NCBI GenBank assembly: GCA_018304145.1
Contig: JAGVWU010000004.1
Location: 1-36,169, forward strand
Length of the DNA: 36,169 nt
Reading direction: 5' to 3'
DNA from: Candidatus Pacearchaeota archaeon
GTDB lineage: Archaea > Nanobdellota > Nanobdellia > Pacearchaeales > GW2011-AR1
Shown: one piece after another, positions 28,908 through 36,169 of the stretch
How positions within the stretch are numbered: position 1 is the first letter of the stretch
How the letters are laid out: every line of letters begins with the position of its first letter
Translations under genes and position numbers: made by a program
The notes under the pieces: model-generated
Told to the model about the DNA's origin: nothing
Databases searched by the model: none
What the model saw: the letters and a program-made list of their open reading frames with translations, nothing else

Positions 28908-29735
28908 ATGGATAAAAACCAGTTCTATAAAAGTTTGATGGGATTTTCAGAGACTAAAGATAACCAGATAAAAAGGAATGTTACCTTAAAAAGATGGGAA
29001 ATAGCTCATATTTCTGAAGAAGAATACTGGGAAGAATATACAACAGAATCTCTTTCAAAAAGATCAAGCGAAAGATACAAAAAAAAAGCTAAAATATTAA
29101 TTGAGGAATGGAAAAAATATATTAAAATAAACAGCAAAACAAAGGTGCTTCAGATTGGTTGTGGCCCTGATGATGTTATAAATCACTTTCCTGTTGTAAA
29201 AAAATATTCCATTGATCCTCTTGCAGACTTTTATAAAAAAAAGTTCAAATTTAATTATAAATCAACTAATCTGCAAAAAGCAGGAGGAGAAAACATTCCG
29301 TTTAAGGATAGTTTCTTTGATGTTATTGTTTTAACTAATGTCTTGGACCACACGCATATGCCTGAAAAGGTTTTATCTGAAATACAAAGGGTACTAAAAA
29401 AAGAAGGATTATTTCATTTTGAGAATTATATCTTTCAGAGAAATTTTTTAAGAATAGCAAAAATATGGGGTATATTAAAAAGAATATTTGGAAATGAAAT
29501 ATACAATGTTCATCATCCATATATGTTTAGCTTACAAGATCTCAAAAGTTTAATTTCTGAAAAATTTTCCATAATAAAAGAAGAAGTTGGAAGAGATATA
29601 GGAAATTATGAAAATTTTCAGGAATTTGAGGAGAACATAAAAAAAGAAAGAAAGATTACCATTAAGATTCCTGCCAGATTTGGGCTTTATGGAAGCATAA
29701 ATTATTCCTGTTTTTGTAAAAAAAATCACATATAA
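28908..29735 (+). CDS. Class I SAM-dependent methyltransferase
   Basis: KVLQIGCGPDDVINHFPVVKKYSIDPLADFY; GGENIPFKDSFFDVIVLTNVLDHTHMPEKVLSEIQRVLKKEGLFHFE. Confidence 0.88.
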   Translation: MDKNQFYKSLMGFSETKDNQIKRNVTLKRWEIAHISEEEYWEEYTTESLSKRSSERYKKKAKILIEEWKKYIKINSKTKVLQIGCGPDDVINHFPVVKKYSIDPLADFYKKKFKFNYKSTNLQKAGGENIPFKDSFFDVIVLTNVLDHTHMPEKVLSEIQRVLKKEGLFHFENYIFQRNFLRIAKIWGILKRIFGNEIYNVHHPYMFSLQDLKSLISEKFSIIKEEVGRDIGNYENFQEFEENIKKERKITIKIPARFGLYGSINYSCFCKKNHI

Positions 29736-29765
29736 ATTTAAAAAGTATTAAGCAGGGAGTTAATA

Positions 29766-31898
29766 ATGCAAAAAACCTCAAAAATATATATTGCAGGCCA
29801 TAGAGGACTTGTTGGTTCTGCTATAAAAAGACAACTAGAAAAAGAAGGATACAGAAATATTGTATTTAGAACTTCAGAAGAATTAGATTTGAGAGATTCT
29901 AATAAAGTTGATGAATTCTTCAAAAATGAAAGCCCGGAATATGTTTTTATTGCAGCTGCAAAAGTGGGTGGAATTAAAGCAAATCTGGAAAGAAAAGGGG
30001 AATTTATTTTTGATAATCTCATGATACAAACCAATATGATTCATTCTGCCAGGAAGCATAAATCAAAAAAATTAGTTTTTATTGCAAGCAATTGTATATA
30101 TCCTAAAGAATCAAAACAGCCAATTAAAGAGGAATATTTGTTTACTGGCTATTTAGAACCAACTAACGATGCTTTTGCTGTTGCAAAACTTGCTGGAGTA
30201 AAAATGTGCCAGGCATATAATGAACAATACAACACAAAATTTATAAGTGTTGTTTCTGCAAATGTGTTTGGCCCCGGAGATAATTTTAATCAAGAGGAAG
30301 GTCATTTAGTCGCGTCGTTAATAGAAAAATTCCATAATGCCAAAGTTAATAATCAAAAAGAAGTGATTCTTTGGGGAACAGGAAAACCTAGAAGGGAAAT
30401 GCTATTTGTTGATGATTTTGCAAGAGCATGTATTTTTTTAATGAACAACTATGATTCTTCAGAAATAATTAATATTGGAACAGGGGTTGATTATGAAGTT
30501 AAAGAAATAGCAAAAATAATTAAAGATATTACTGGTTTTGAAGGAGAAATTATTTTTGATGAAAAAAAACCTGATGGAATGTTTAGAAAATTGCTCGATG
30601 TTGAAAGAATAAATTCAATTGGATGGCAGGCTGAGGAAGATAGTTTAGAAGCGCTAAAAAAAACATATCAGTGGTTTTTGAATTCTTTTGGGAACAATAT
30701 CCAAAAAAATAATCTCAAGGTTCAATTAATGAAAAATACATTTTATAATGAAGATGAAACAAAAAAAAATTTAGCAAATTTTATATTAAACTCAAGTAAG
30801 CTTAGTATGGATAAGTACTGCAAGGAGTTTGAAGATTCTTTTTCAAATTATCAAAATAGAAAATTTTCAGTGCTCTACAATAGTGGAAGTTCGGCAAATC
30901 TTGCATTGATACAATCTTTGCTTAATTTGAAAAAAATAAATGTTGGAGACTCTGTAGGATTTTCCTGTTTGACTTGGGCAACAAATGTAATGCCTTTATT
31001 GCAATTAGGATTGAAACCTGCTCCAATAGATGTATCCTTAGATAACCTCAATGTAGATTCTAATAATCTTCTTCTAATTTTGGAGAATATGCCTATAAAG
31101 GTTCTTTTCATAACAAACCTTTTAGGATTCTGTGCTGATTTAAATAAAATAAAAGAGATTTGTGAAAAAAAAGGAATAATTCTCATAGAGGATAATTGCG
31201 AATCTTTAGGAAGCGAACTTAATGGAATAAAACTTGGAAATTTTGGGCTTGCAAGCAGTTTTTCATTTTATGTTGGACATCATTTATCAACAATTGAAGG
31301 GGGAATGGTTTGCACTGATGATGAAATATTATATGAAATGTTATTAATGGTAAGAGCACATGGATGGTCTAGGAACCTTAAAAAAGAAAAAAAAGAAGAA
31401 TTAAGAAAGAACAATGGAATTGAAGAATTCTATAATGATTATACATTTTATACTCTTGGATTTAATCTTCGTCCAACAGAAATTACTGGATTTTCAGGAT
31501 TAAAACAATTAGAGATTATAGATGAAATTCACAAAAAAAGAAATAATAATTTTAAGAGGTATCAAGAAGCAATTAAAAAAAATTCGGACATAATCCCTAT
31601 AAATGTCAATCATATGAGTTTTGTTTCAAATTTTGCCTATCCACTTGTCTTCAAAGAAAAAAATGTCTTTGAAAAGTATAAATTAAAATTTTTAAAAAAT
31701 GTTGAAATAAGGCCTATTGTTGGGGGGGCTATAATAAATCAGCCTTTTTTTCAACAATTCATGAAAGAGAACGATATGATTTATAGAAATTTAAATGCTA
31801 AAAAAATACATGATTTAGGATTTTATATTCCAAATAACCCTGACTTAAACGAGAAAGAAATTGAACTTATTTTAGACTTATTAAGAAAAGATTTTTAA
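29766..31898 (+). CDS. Fusion: GDP-L-fucose-synthase-like SDR (about 29766-30710) + ColD-like PLP-dependent GDP-4-keto-6-deoxymannose 3-dehydratase (about 30735-31898)
   Basis: N-domain: IYIAGHRGLVGSAIKRQLE, ASNCIYPKESKQPIKEEYLFTGYLEPTNDAFAVAKLAGVKMCQAYN, GPGDNFNQEEGHLVASLIEKFHNA. C-domain: DegT/DnrJ fold, NSGSSANLALIQSL, LIEDNCESLGSELNG, SFSFYVGHHLSTIEGGMVCTDD (His in the PLP-Lys position, as in ColD). Confidence 0.92.
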   Translation: MQKTSKIYIAGHRGLVGSAIKRQLEKEGYRNIVFRTSEELDLRDSNKVDEFFKNESPEYVFIAAAKVGGIKANLERKGEFIFDNLMIQTNMIHSARKHKSKKLVFIASNCIYPKESKQPIKEEYLFTGYLEPTNDAFAVAKLAGVKMCQAYNEQYNTKFISVVSANVFGPGDNFNQEEGHLVASLIEKFHNAKVNNQKEVILWGTGKPRREMLFVDDFARACIFLMNNYDSSEIINIGTGVDYEVKEIAKIIKDITGFEGEIIFDEKKPDGMFRKLLDVERINSIGWQAEEDSLEALKKTYQWFLNSFGNNIQKNNLKVQLMKNTFYNEDETKKNLANFILNSSKLSMDKYCKEFEDSFSNYQNRKFSVLYNSGSSANLALIQSLLNLKKINVGDSVGFSCLTWATNVMPLLQLGLKPAPIDVSLDNLNVDSNNLLLILENMPIKVLFITNLLGFCADLNKIKEICEKKGIILIEDNCESLGSELNGIKLGNFGLASSFSFYVGHHLSTIEGGMVCTDDEILYEMLLMVRAHGWSRNLKKEKKEELRKNNGIEEFYNDYTFYTLGFNLRPTEITGFSGLKQLEIIDEIHKKRNNNFKRYQEAIKKNSDIIPINVNHMSFVSNFAYPLVFKEKNVFEKYKLKFLKNVEIRPIVGGAIINQPFFQQFMKENDMIYRNLNAKKIHDLGFYIPNNPDLNEKEIELILDLLRKDF

Positions 31899-31920
31899 AG
31901 CAGTCTAACATGGAGAAAGC

Positions 31921-33102
31921 ATGAAATTTTCAGATGCTGCTGAAAGATTAAAAGGACAAGAAATGTTCCAGATTTTAGCAAAAACACAGGAGCTTGAAAG
32001 AGCTGGAAAAGAAATATTGCATTTTGAACTTGGAGATCCTGATTTTAATACTCCTGATAATATAACTTATGCAGCAATCAAATCTTTGAGCAATGGAGAA
32101 ACTCATTATTCAAATTCTTATGGACTTTTAGAATTAAGGGAAACTGCTGCAAAAGCAACAGAAACCGGAATAAGAGGATTTAGGCCGGATTTGGATCAAA
32201 TTCTAGTAACTCCTTGTGCAAATATTCAAATCTATTATACTCTGGCCTGTGTTGCAAATGCTGGTGATGAAGTCATTATTCCAGATCCTAGCTTTGTTAC
32301 TTATAACTCTGTTGCAGAATTTTTAGGATTAAAGATTGTTAGAGTTCCTTTACATGAAAAAAATGAGTTCAGGCTAAATCCAAAAGATGTTGAAAAAATG
32401 ATAACTGCAAAAACAAAAGTTATTATAATAAATTCCCCAAGTAATCCTACTGGAGCGGTTATGAATGAAGAAGAAATAAGAGAAATTTTTGAGCTTGCAA
32501 GAAAACATGATATTTTTTTATTGAGTGATGAGGTTTATAGAAGAATAACTTATCTTGATGAAGAAACCAAATTTTTTTCACCAAGTGTCTATGATCTTTG
32601 TAAAGAAAGAACAATTGTTATCAATGGATTCAGCAAATCTTATGCAATGACTGGCTGGAGATTAGGTGTTATAATGGGGCCTAAAGAATTGATTAAAAAA
32701 ATGAATCTGCTTCTTGAAACAACTTCTTCTTGCGTTGCTCCTTTTATTCAAAAAGCTGGAATTGAAGCATTAAAAGGTAGCCAAGAAAGAGTAAATGAAA
32801 TGACTAATGAATACAGGAAGAGAAGAGATATTATAGTTGATGGATTAAACAAATTACCTGGAGTAAAATGCGTTAAACCAAGAGGAGCTTTTTATGTTTT
32901 TCCTAATATAACTGGGACTGGAATGACAAGCAAAGAATTTGGAGATTTTATGCTTTATAATGCGGGAGTTTCAATTGCTCCAGGACCTGTTTTTGGAAAT
33001 TATGGAGAAGGTTATGTAAGATTTTGCTATGCAAATTCAATTGAGAACATAAAAAAGGCTCTTGATAAAATGAAGATAGCTTTGGAAAATAGAAACATTT
33101 AA
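31921..33102 (+). CDS. Class I/II fold-type I aminotransferase (aspartate aminotransferase-like)
   Basis: ILHFELGDPDFNTPDNI, INSPSNPTGAVMNEEEI, LLSDEVYRRITY, INGFSKSYAMTGWRLGVIMGP (PLP Lys), YVRFCYANSIENI. Confidence 0.93.
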   Translation: MKFSDAAERLKGQEMFQILAKTQELERAGKEILHFELGDPDFNTPDNITYAAIKSLSNGETHYSNSYGLLELRETAAKATETGIRGFRPDLDQILVTPCANIQIYYTLACVANAGDEVIIPDPSFVTYNSVAEFLGLKIVRVPLHEKNEFRLNPKDVEKMITAKTKVIIINSPSNPTGAVMNEEEIREIFELARKHDIFLLSDEVYRRITYLDEETKFFSPSVYDLCKERTIVINGFSKSYAMTGWRLGVIMGPKELIKKMNLLLETTSSCVAPFIQKAGIEALKGSQERVNEMTNEYRKRRDIIVDGLNKLPGVKCVKPRGAFYVFPNITGTGMTSKEFGDFMLYNAGVSIAPGPVFGNYGEGYVRFCYANSIENIKKALDKMKIALENRNI

Positions 33103-34895
33103 TATTTTGTAGTTTCCCAGCCTTCCAGCGGAGGAATTATCATCTGACTTTTGAATTCTTCTCTAGGCAAATATGGCTCCATATCTTCAATAGGTGTTTT
33201 CCATCCAGATACTCTTGGCTCATAATTATCCCATCCAGAAACATCCAAGTTACATACTGCAGGGCCATCAAAATCTAAAACTTCTTTTATTTTTTCCTGC
33301 ATCTCAGAATTTGTTTCTATTGAAAAAGTTTTTATTCCATAAGCCTGACAAATCTTCAAAAAATCTGGAGGATTATATCCTTTAGGACCACTTGCTTCGT
33401 ATCTGCATTGCAAATTTGTTCTTTGAAATGCGCGAATAATTCCATAGCAATTATTATTGATTATAAAAGTCTTGAATTTTAAATTATAATTTTTAACTGT
33501 TTGCAGTTCCTGAATATTCATATTGAAACCTCCATCTCCAATTATGCAAACAGTATTATGAATCCTGTCTGAAGCAAGCCAAGCTCCCATTGCTCCTGCA
33601 AAAGAAAAACCCATTGGAGAATTCCCATTGTTAGTTATGAATCTTTGAGAATGTTTTGTTTCAAATGCCTGGCTGGCTAAAACAATATTCCCTCCGCAAT
33701 CACCTACTAGAATATCTTTTTCCTTCATCATTTCAGAAAGAATTCTCATGAAATTATAAGGATTAATTTCTTCAGAATCAGCTGGTTCAAATTTACCTGG
33801 ATCATATTTATTTTTCCAATCAATAACTTTTTCTGTCCAGGATGAAAAATCCGGAATAGAAATATTTTTCAAAGCAGAATTAAATCTTTCAAGAAAAACT
33901 TTTGCATCTGAAAGAATGCATTCGTTAAATGGTAATTGTTGTAATTTTTTTTGCAGAAGAGGTTCATCTATATCAATAACATATTTTTTTGCAGCTCTTG
34001 CAAAAGAGGTCACATTTCCTCCAGTTATTCTTCCAGAGATTCTGCTTCCTATTGCAATTAATAAATCCGAGTTCTGTATGCCTAAATTTCTTCCCGCTCC
34101 ACCATAAGTCCCTACTCTTCCACCATAATACTCAAAATCTGAAGTTACAATATCAAGGGCATTCCAAGTTGGAAAACAAGGAATCTTAAGCTTTCTTGCA
34201 ACTTCTAAAAATAAATCAACTGATTTTGCAAGCCTTACTCCAGAACCTATAAGAAAAACAGGTCTTTTAGAATTGAAAATATCTTTTATAAGTAAATCTA
34301 TTTTTTTATCCAAATAATTAAAATTAGGCAAATTTTCATAAGCAGACAAATCAAAACCAATTAATTTTGTTGGTTCAATTTCTGCTTTTTGAACATCCAT
34401 TGGAACGTCTAGTAAAACAGGGCCTGGCCTTTTGCTTTTAGCTATATAAACTGCTTTTTCTAATTCATACCTTATATCTTTTGGGTTTATGATAAGTTTT
34501 GCATATTTTGTTATTGGAGTAACAATATCAACTATAGGAGTTTCTTGAAATCCTGATTGCCTAAGTGAATTTTCTATACGTAAAACTTGCGAATTAACCT
34601 GTCCTGTTATAAAAACACATGGGACTGAATCATAATAGCAATTAGCAATTGGAGTAACAAGGTTATGCCCTCCTGGACCACTGGTTCCTATTGCAACCCC
34701 TAAATTTTCAGAAATTTTTGCATAAGCTTCTGCTGCAAAACCTTCTGCCTGCTCGTGCATCACTGCAAGGTAGTTTACGTTAGGATTTAAAGCAACAGCA
34801 TCAATTATTGCCGCATCACCCGAACCTGTCAATACAAAAAAATCTTTTACTCCCAAATTTGCAAGATAGCCTATAACATAATCAACGACTCTCAT
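33099..34895 (-). CDS. Acetolactate-synthase-like ThDP-dependent enzyme
   Basis: VIGYLANLGVKDFFVLTGSGDAAIIDA; MHEQAEGFAAEAYAK (catalytic Glu); GTSGPGGHNLVTPIANCYYDSVPCVFITGQ; GDGGFNMNIQELQTVKNYNLKFKTFIINNNCYG (ThDP motif). Confidence 0.92.
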   Translation of the reverse strand: MRVVDYVIGYLANLGVKDFFVLTGSGDAAIIDAVALNPNVNYLAVMHEQAEGFAAEAYAKISENLGVAIGTSGPGGHNLVTPIANCYYDSVPCVFITGQVNSQVLRIENSLRQSGFQETPIVDIVTPITKYAKLIINPKDIRYELEKAVYIAKSKRPGPVLLDVPMDVQKAEIEPTKLIGFDLSAYENLPNFNYLDKKIDLLIKDIFNSKRPVFLIGSGVRLAKSVDLFLEVARKLKIPCFPTWNALDIVTSDFEYYGGRVGTYGGAGRNLGIQNSDLLIAIGSRISGRITGGNVTSFARAAKKYVIDIDEPLLQKKLQQLPFNECILSDAKVFLERFNSALKNISIPDFSSWTEKVIDWKNKYDPGKFEPADSEEINPYNFMRILSEMMKEKDILVGDCGGNIVLASQAFETKHSQRFITNNGNSPMGFSFAGAMGAWLASDRIHNTVCIIGDGGFNMNIQELQTVKNYNLKFKTFIINNNCYGIIRAFQRTNLQCRYEASGPKGYNPPDFLKICQAYGIKTFSIETNSEMQEKIKEVLDFDGPAVCNLDVSGWDNYEPRVSGWKTPIEDMEPYLPREEFKSQMIIPPLEGWETTKY

Positions 34896-34928
34896 TCTTG
34901 AACCTAGGATTTTTTGATTATAAAAATG

Positions 34929-34938
34929 TTTATATAAT
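34929..34938 (+). promoter_or_regulatory. Putative archaeal TATA box for the 34964 gene
   Basis: TTTATATAAT about 30 bp upstream of ATG 34964. It lies inside the ORF-track N-terminal extension (34898 start), arguing for the downstream start and a nearly leaderless transcript. Confidence 0.45.
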
Positions 34939-34963
34939 CAAATATATAGTTAAAAAGAATTGG

Positions 34964-36007
34964 ATGAGTATGATAAACCAAGCTATTAAAGAAGATGTAG
35001 AAAAAATACTTAAAAAAAATAAAGAATTTCTTTTTAGTTTAGCAGGAAAAAAAGTATTAATTACTGGTGGAAATGGATTTATTCCAAGTTATATTGTTGA
35101 TACCCTAACTATTATCAATAAACAGCTGAATAATCCATGCAAACTTATTCTCCTAAATAAAAATCCAATAAATGAAAAATCCAGACTTTCACATCTTATT
35201 AATGATTCTAATATAGAATTTTTATCACAAGATGTTGGAAAACCTTTTAAAATAAATTCTAAAATAGATGTTATAATTCATGCGGCATCAAGAGCGAATC
35301 CAACTTCTTTTTTAGAGAACCCTTTGGATACTATTGATTCAAATGTAAATGGATTAAGAACTTTGCTTGATTTTGCTGTTAAAAATCCTGTTGAAAATTT
35401 TATTTTTTTTAGCAGTGCTGAAATTTATGGGAATCCCCCTAATGAATTTATACCTACTCCAGAGAATTATAATGGAAATGTAGACTGCACTTCAAAGAGG
35501 GCATGTTATTCAGAATCCAAAAGATTCTGTGAAACTTTGTGCATGACTTATTTCAGAAAATATGCAGTCCCAATAAAAATACTAAGAATCTTTCATACCT
35601 ACGGACCTGGTTTGAGGAATGATGGAAAAGCTATAACTGACTTTTTTAAAAATGGAGTCAATTACAAAAAAATTCTTTTAAAGGATAGAGGGGAATCAAG
35701 GATGACTTTTTGTTATGTTTCTGATTTGATTAATGCTATTTTTTTGATTTTATCCAAAGGCAAATCAGGGGAAGTTTATAATGTTGGAAATGATTTAGAA
35801 GATATTTCCATAATTGAGCTTGCAAAAATAATAGGAAGCATTATTGGAGGAGTTCCTGTAATCGCTGGAGAACAAGGAAACTACAGAGATAGATTTAAAA
35901 TAGAATTGAGAAAACCTGATATTTCTAAATTAAGAGAACTTGGATTTGCTCCTGAAATATTTTTAAAAGAGGGTTTATTTAGAATGTATAATTCTCTTGG
36001 GATTTGA
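34964..36007 (+). CDS. NAD-dependent epimerase/dehydratase (extended SDR; UDP-glucuronate decarboxylase-like)
   Basis: KVLITGGNGFIPSYIVDTL, HAASRANPTSFLENPLDTIDSNVNG, FSSAEIYGNP, CYSESKRFCETLC (YxxxK), LRIFHTYGPGLRNDGKAI, MTFCYVSDLINAI, GEVYNVGND. Confidence 0.88.
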   Translation: MSMINQAIKEDVEKILKKNKEFLFSLAGKKVLITGGNGFIPSYIVDTLTIINKQLNNPCKLILLNKNPINEKSRLSHLINDSNIEFLSQDVGKPFKINSKIDVIIHAASRANPTSFLENPLDTIDSNVNGLRTLLDFAVKNPVENFIFFSSAEIYGNPPNEFIPTPENYNGNVDCTSKRACYSESKRFCETLCMTYFRKYAVPIKILRIFHTYGPGLRNDGKAITDFFKNGVNYKKILLKDRGESRMTFCYVSDLINAIFLILSKGKSGEVYNVGNDLEDISIIELAKIIGSIIGGVPVIAGEQGNYRDRFKIELRKPDISKLRELGFAPEIFLKEGLFRMYNSLGI

Positions 36008-36068
36008 AATTTTTTCTAGAAATTATTTAATACTAAAACTCTATTCCATCAGCATAAGTTAAATTCCT

Positions 36069-36096
36069 TCTACCCCCACTTTGACAGTTGGGTAGA
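36069..36096. repeat. Inverted repeat / hairpin in terminal intergenic region
   Basis: TCTACCC (36069-36075) / GGGTAGA (36090-36096), with inner ACT/AGT pairs and TTGAC loop. Unusually GC-rich arms in an AT-rich intergenic region. Confidence 0.5.
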
Positions 36097-36169
36097 CTCT
36101 AAAATATAATAATTCTAAAACCGAAAAATAAAAGTAAGGGTTCTTGTTTTGAATTATATGAACCAAACA

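Noticed and set aside
30875-31186. Minus-strand ORF inside the GFS-ColD fusion, and the idea that the fusion is two genes
   Set aside because: The plus frame is continuous across the linker, with no stop between domains in the given sequence. An internal start cannot be excluded but is not needed.
33099-34895. Annotation as ilvB for branched-chain amino-acid synthesis
   Set aside because: No ilvN, ilvC, ilvD or leu genes nearby and the context is nucleotide-sugar and glycan genes. Only the family-level ThDP call is supported.
1-36169. Mobile elements, prophage, toxin-antitoxin, CRISPR-Cas or defence system
   Set aside because: No transposase, integrase, terminal inverted repeats, nuclease modules or repeat arrays were seen in the frames read.

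Overview
The window is an AT-rich, gene-dense, probably archaeal segment. TTTATATA/TTTAAATA boxes sit about 25-30 bp upstream of several starts, leaders are short or absent, and convergent stops overlap. It looks like a surface-glycan or specialised-metabolite locus. I count 9 radical-SAM proteins: 4 with an N-terminal B12-binding-like region and B12-rSAM architecture plus a fifth long one truncated by the window edge and absent from the ORF track, 3 SPASM-like, and 1 HemN-like. They are mixed with glycosyltransferases (PMT/GT39-like, GT4, CgeB-like, and a GT6/ABO-blood-group-like enzyme), nucleotide-sugar enzymes, methyltransferases, two acetolactate-synthase-like ThDP enzymes (one fused to a cupin region), a DJ-1/PfpI protein, a HAD phosphatase and a class I aminotransferase. 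The strongest mechanistic signal is a 710-aa fusion of a GDP-fucose-synthase-like SDR to a ColD-like PLP enzyme. The PLP Lys is replaced by His, as in ColD 3-dehydratase. The SDR catalytic Tyr is replaced by Phe, while the epimerase Cys and His are retained. Together with the nearby ThDP enzymes this suggests, as inference only, a route to a GDP-linked 3,6-dideoxy-4-keto sugar that could be carbon-branched (compare yersiniose/YerE). Other notable items are a putative three-way-junction RNA leader upstream of the operon-leading radical-SAM gene, a methyltransferase with a degenerate SAM-binding motif, and a HemN-type enzyme in a glycan context. No tRNA, rRNA, CRISPR array or mobile element was recognised.
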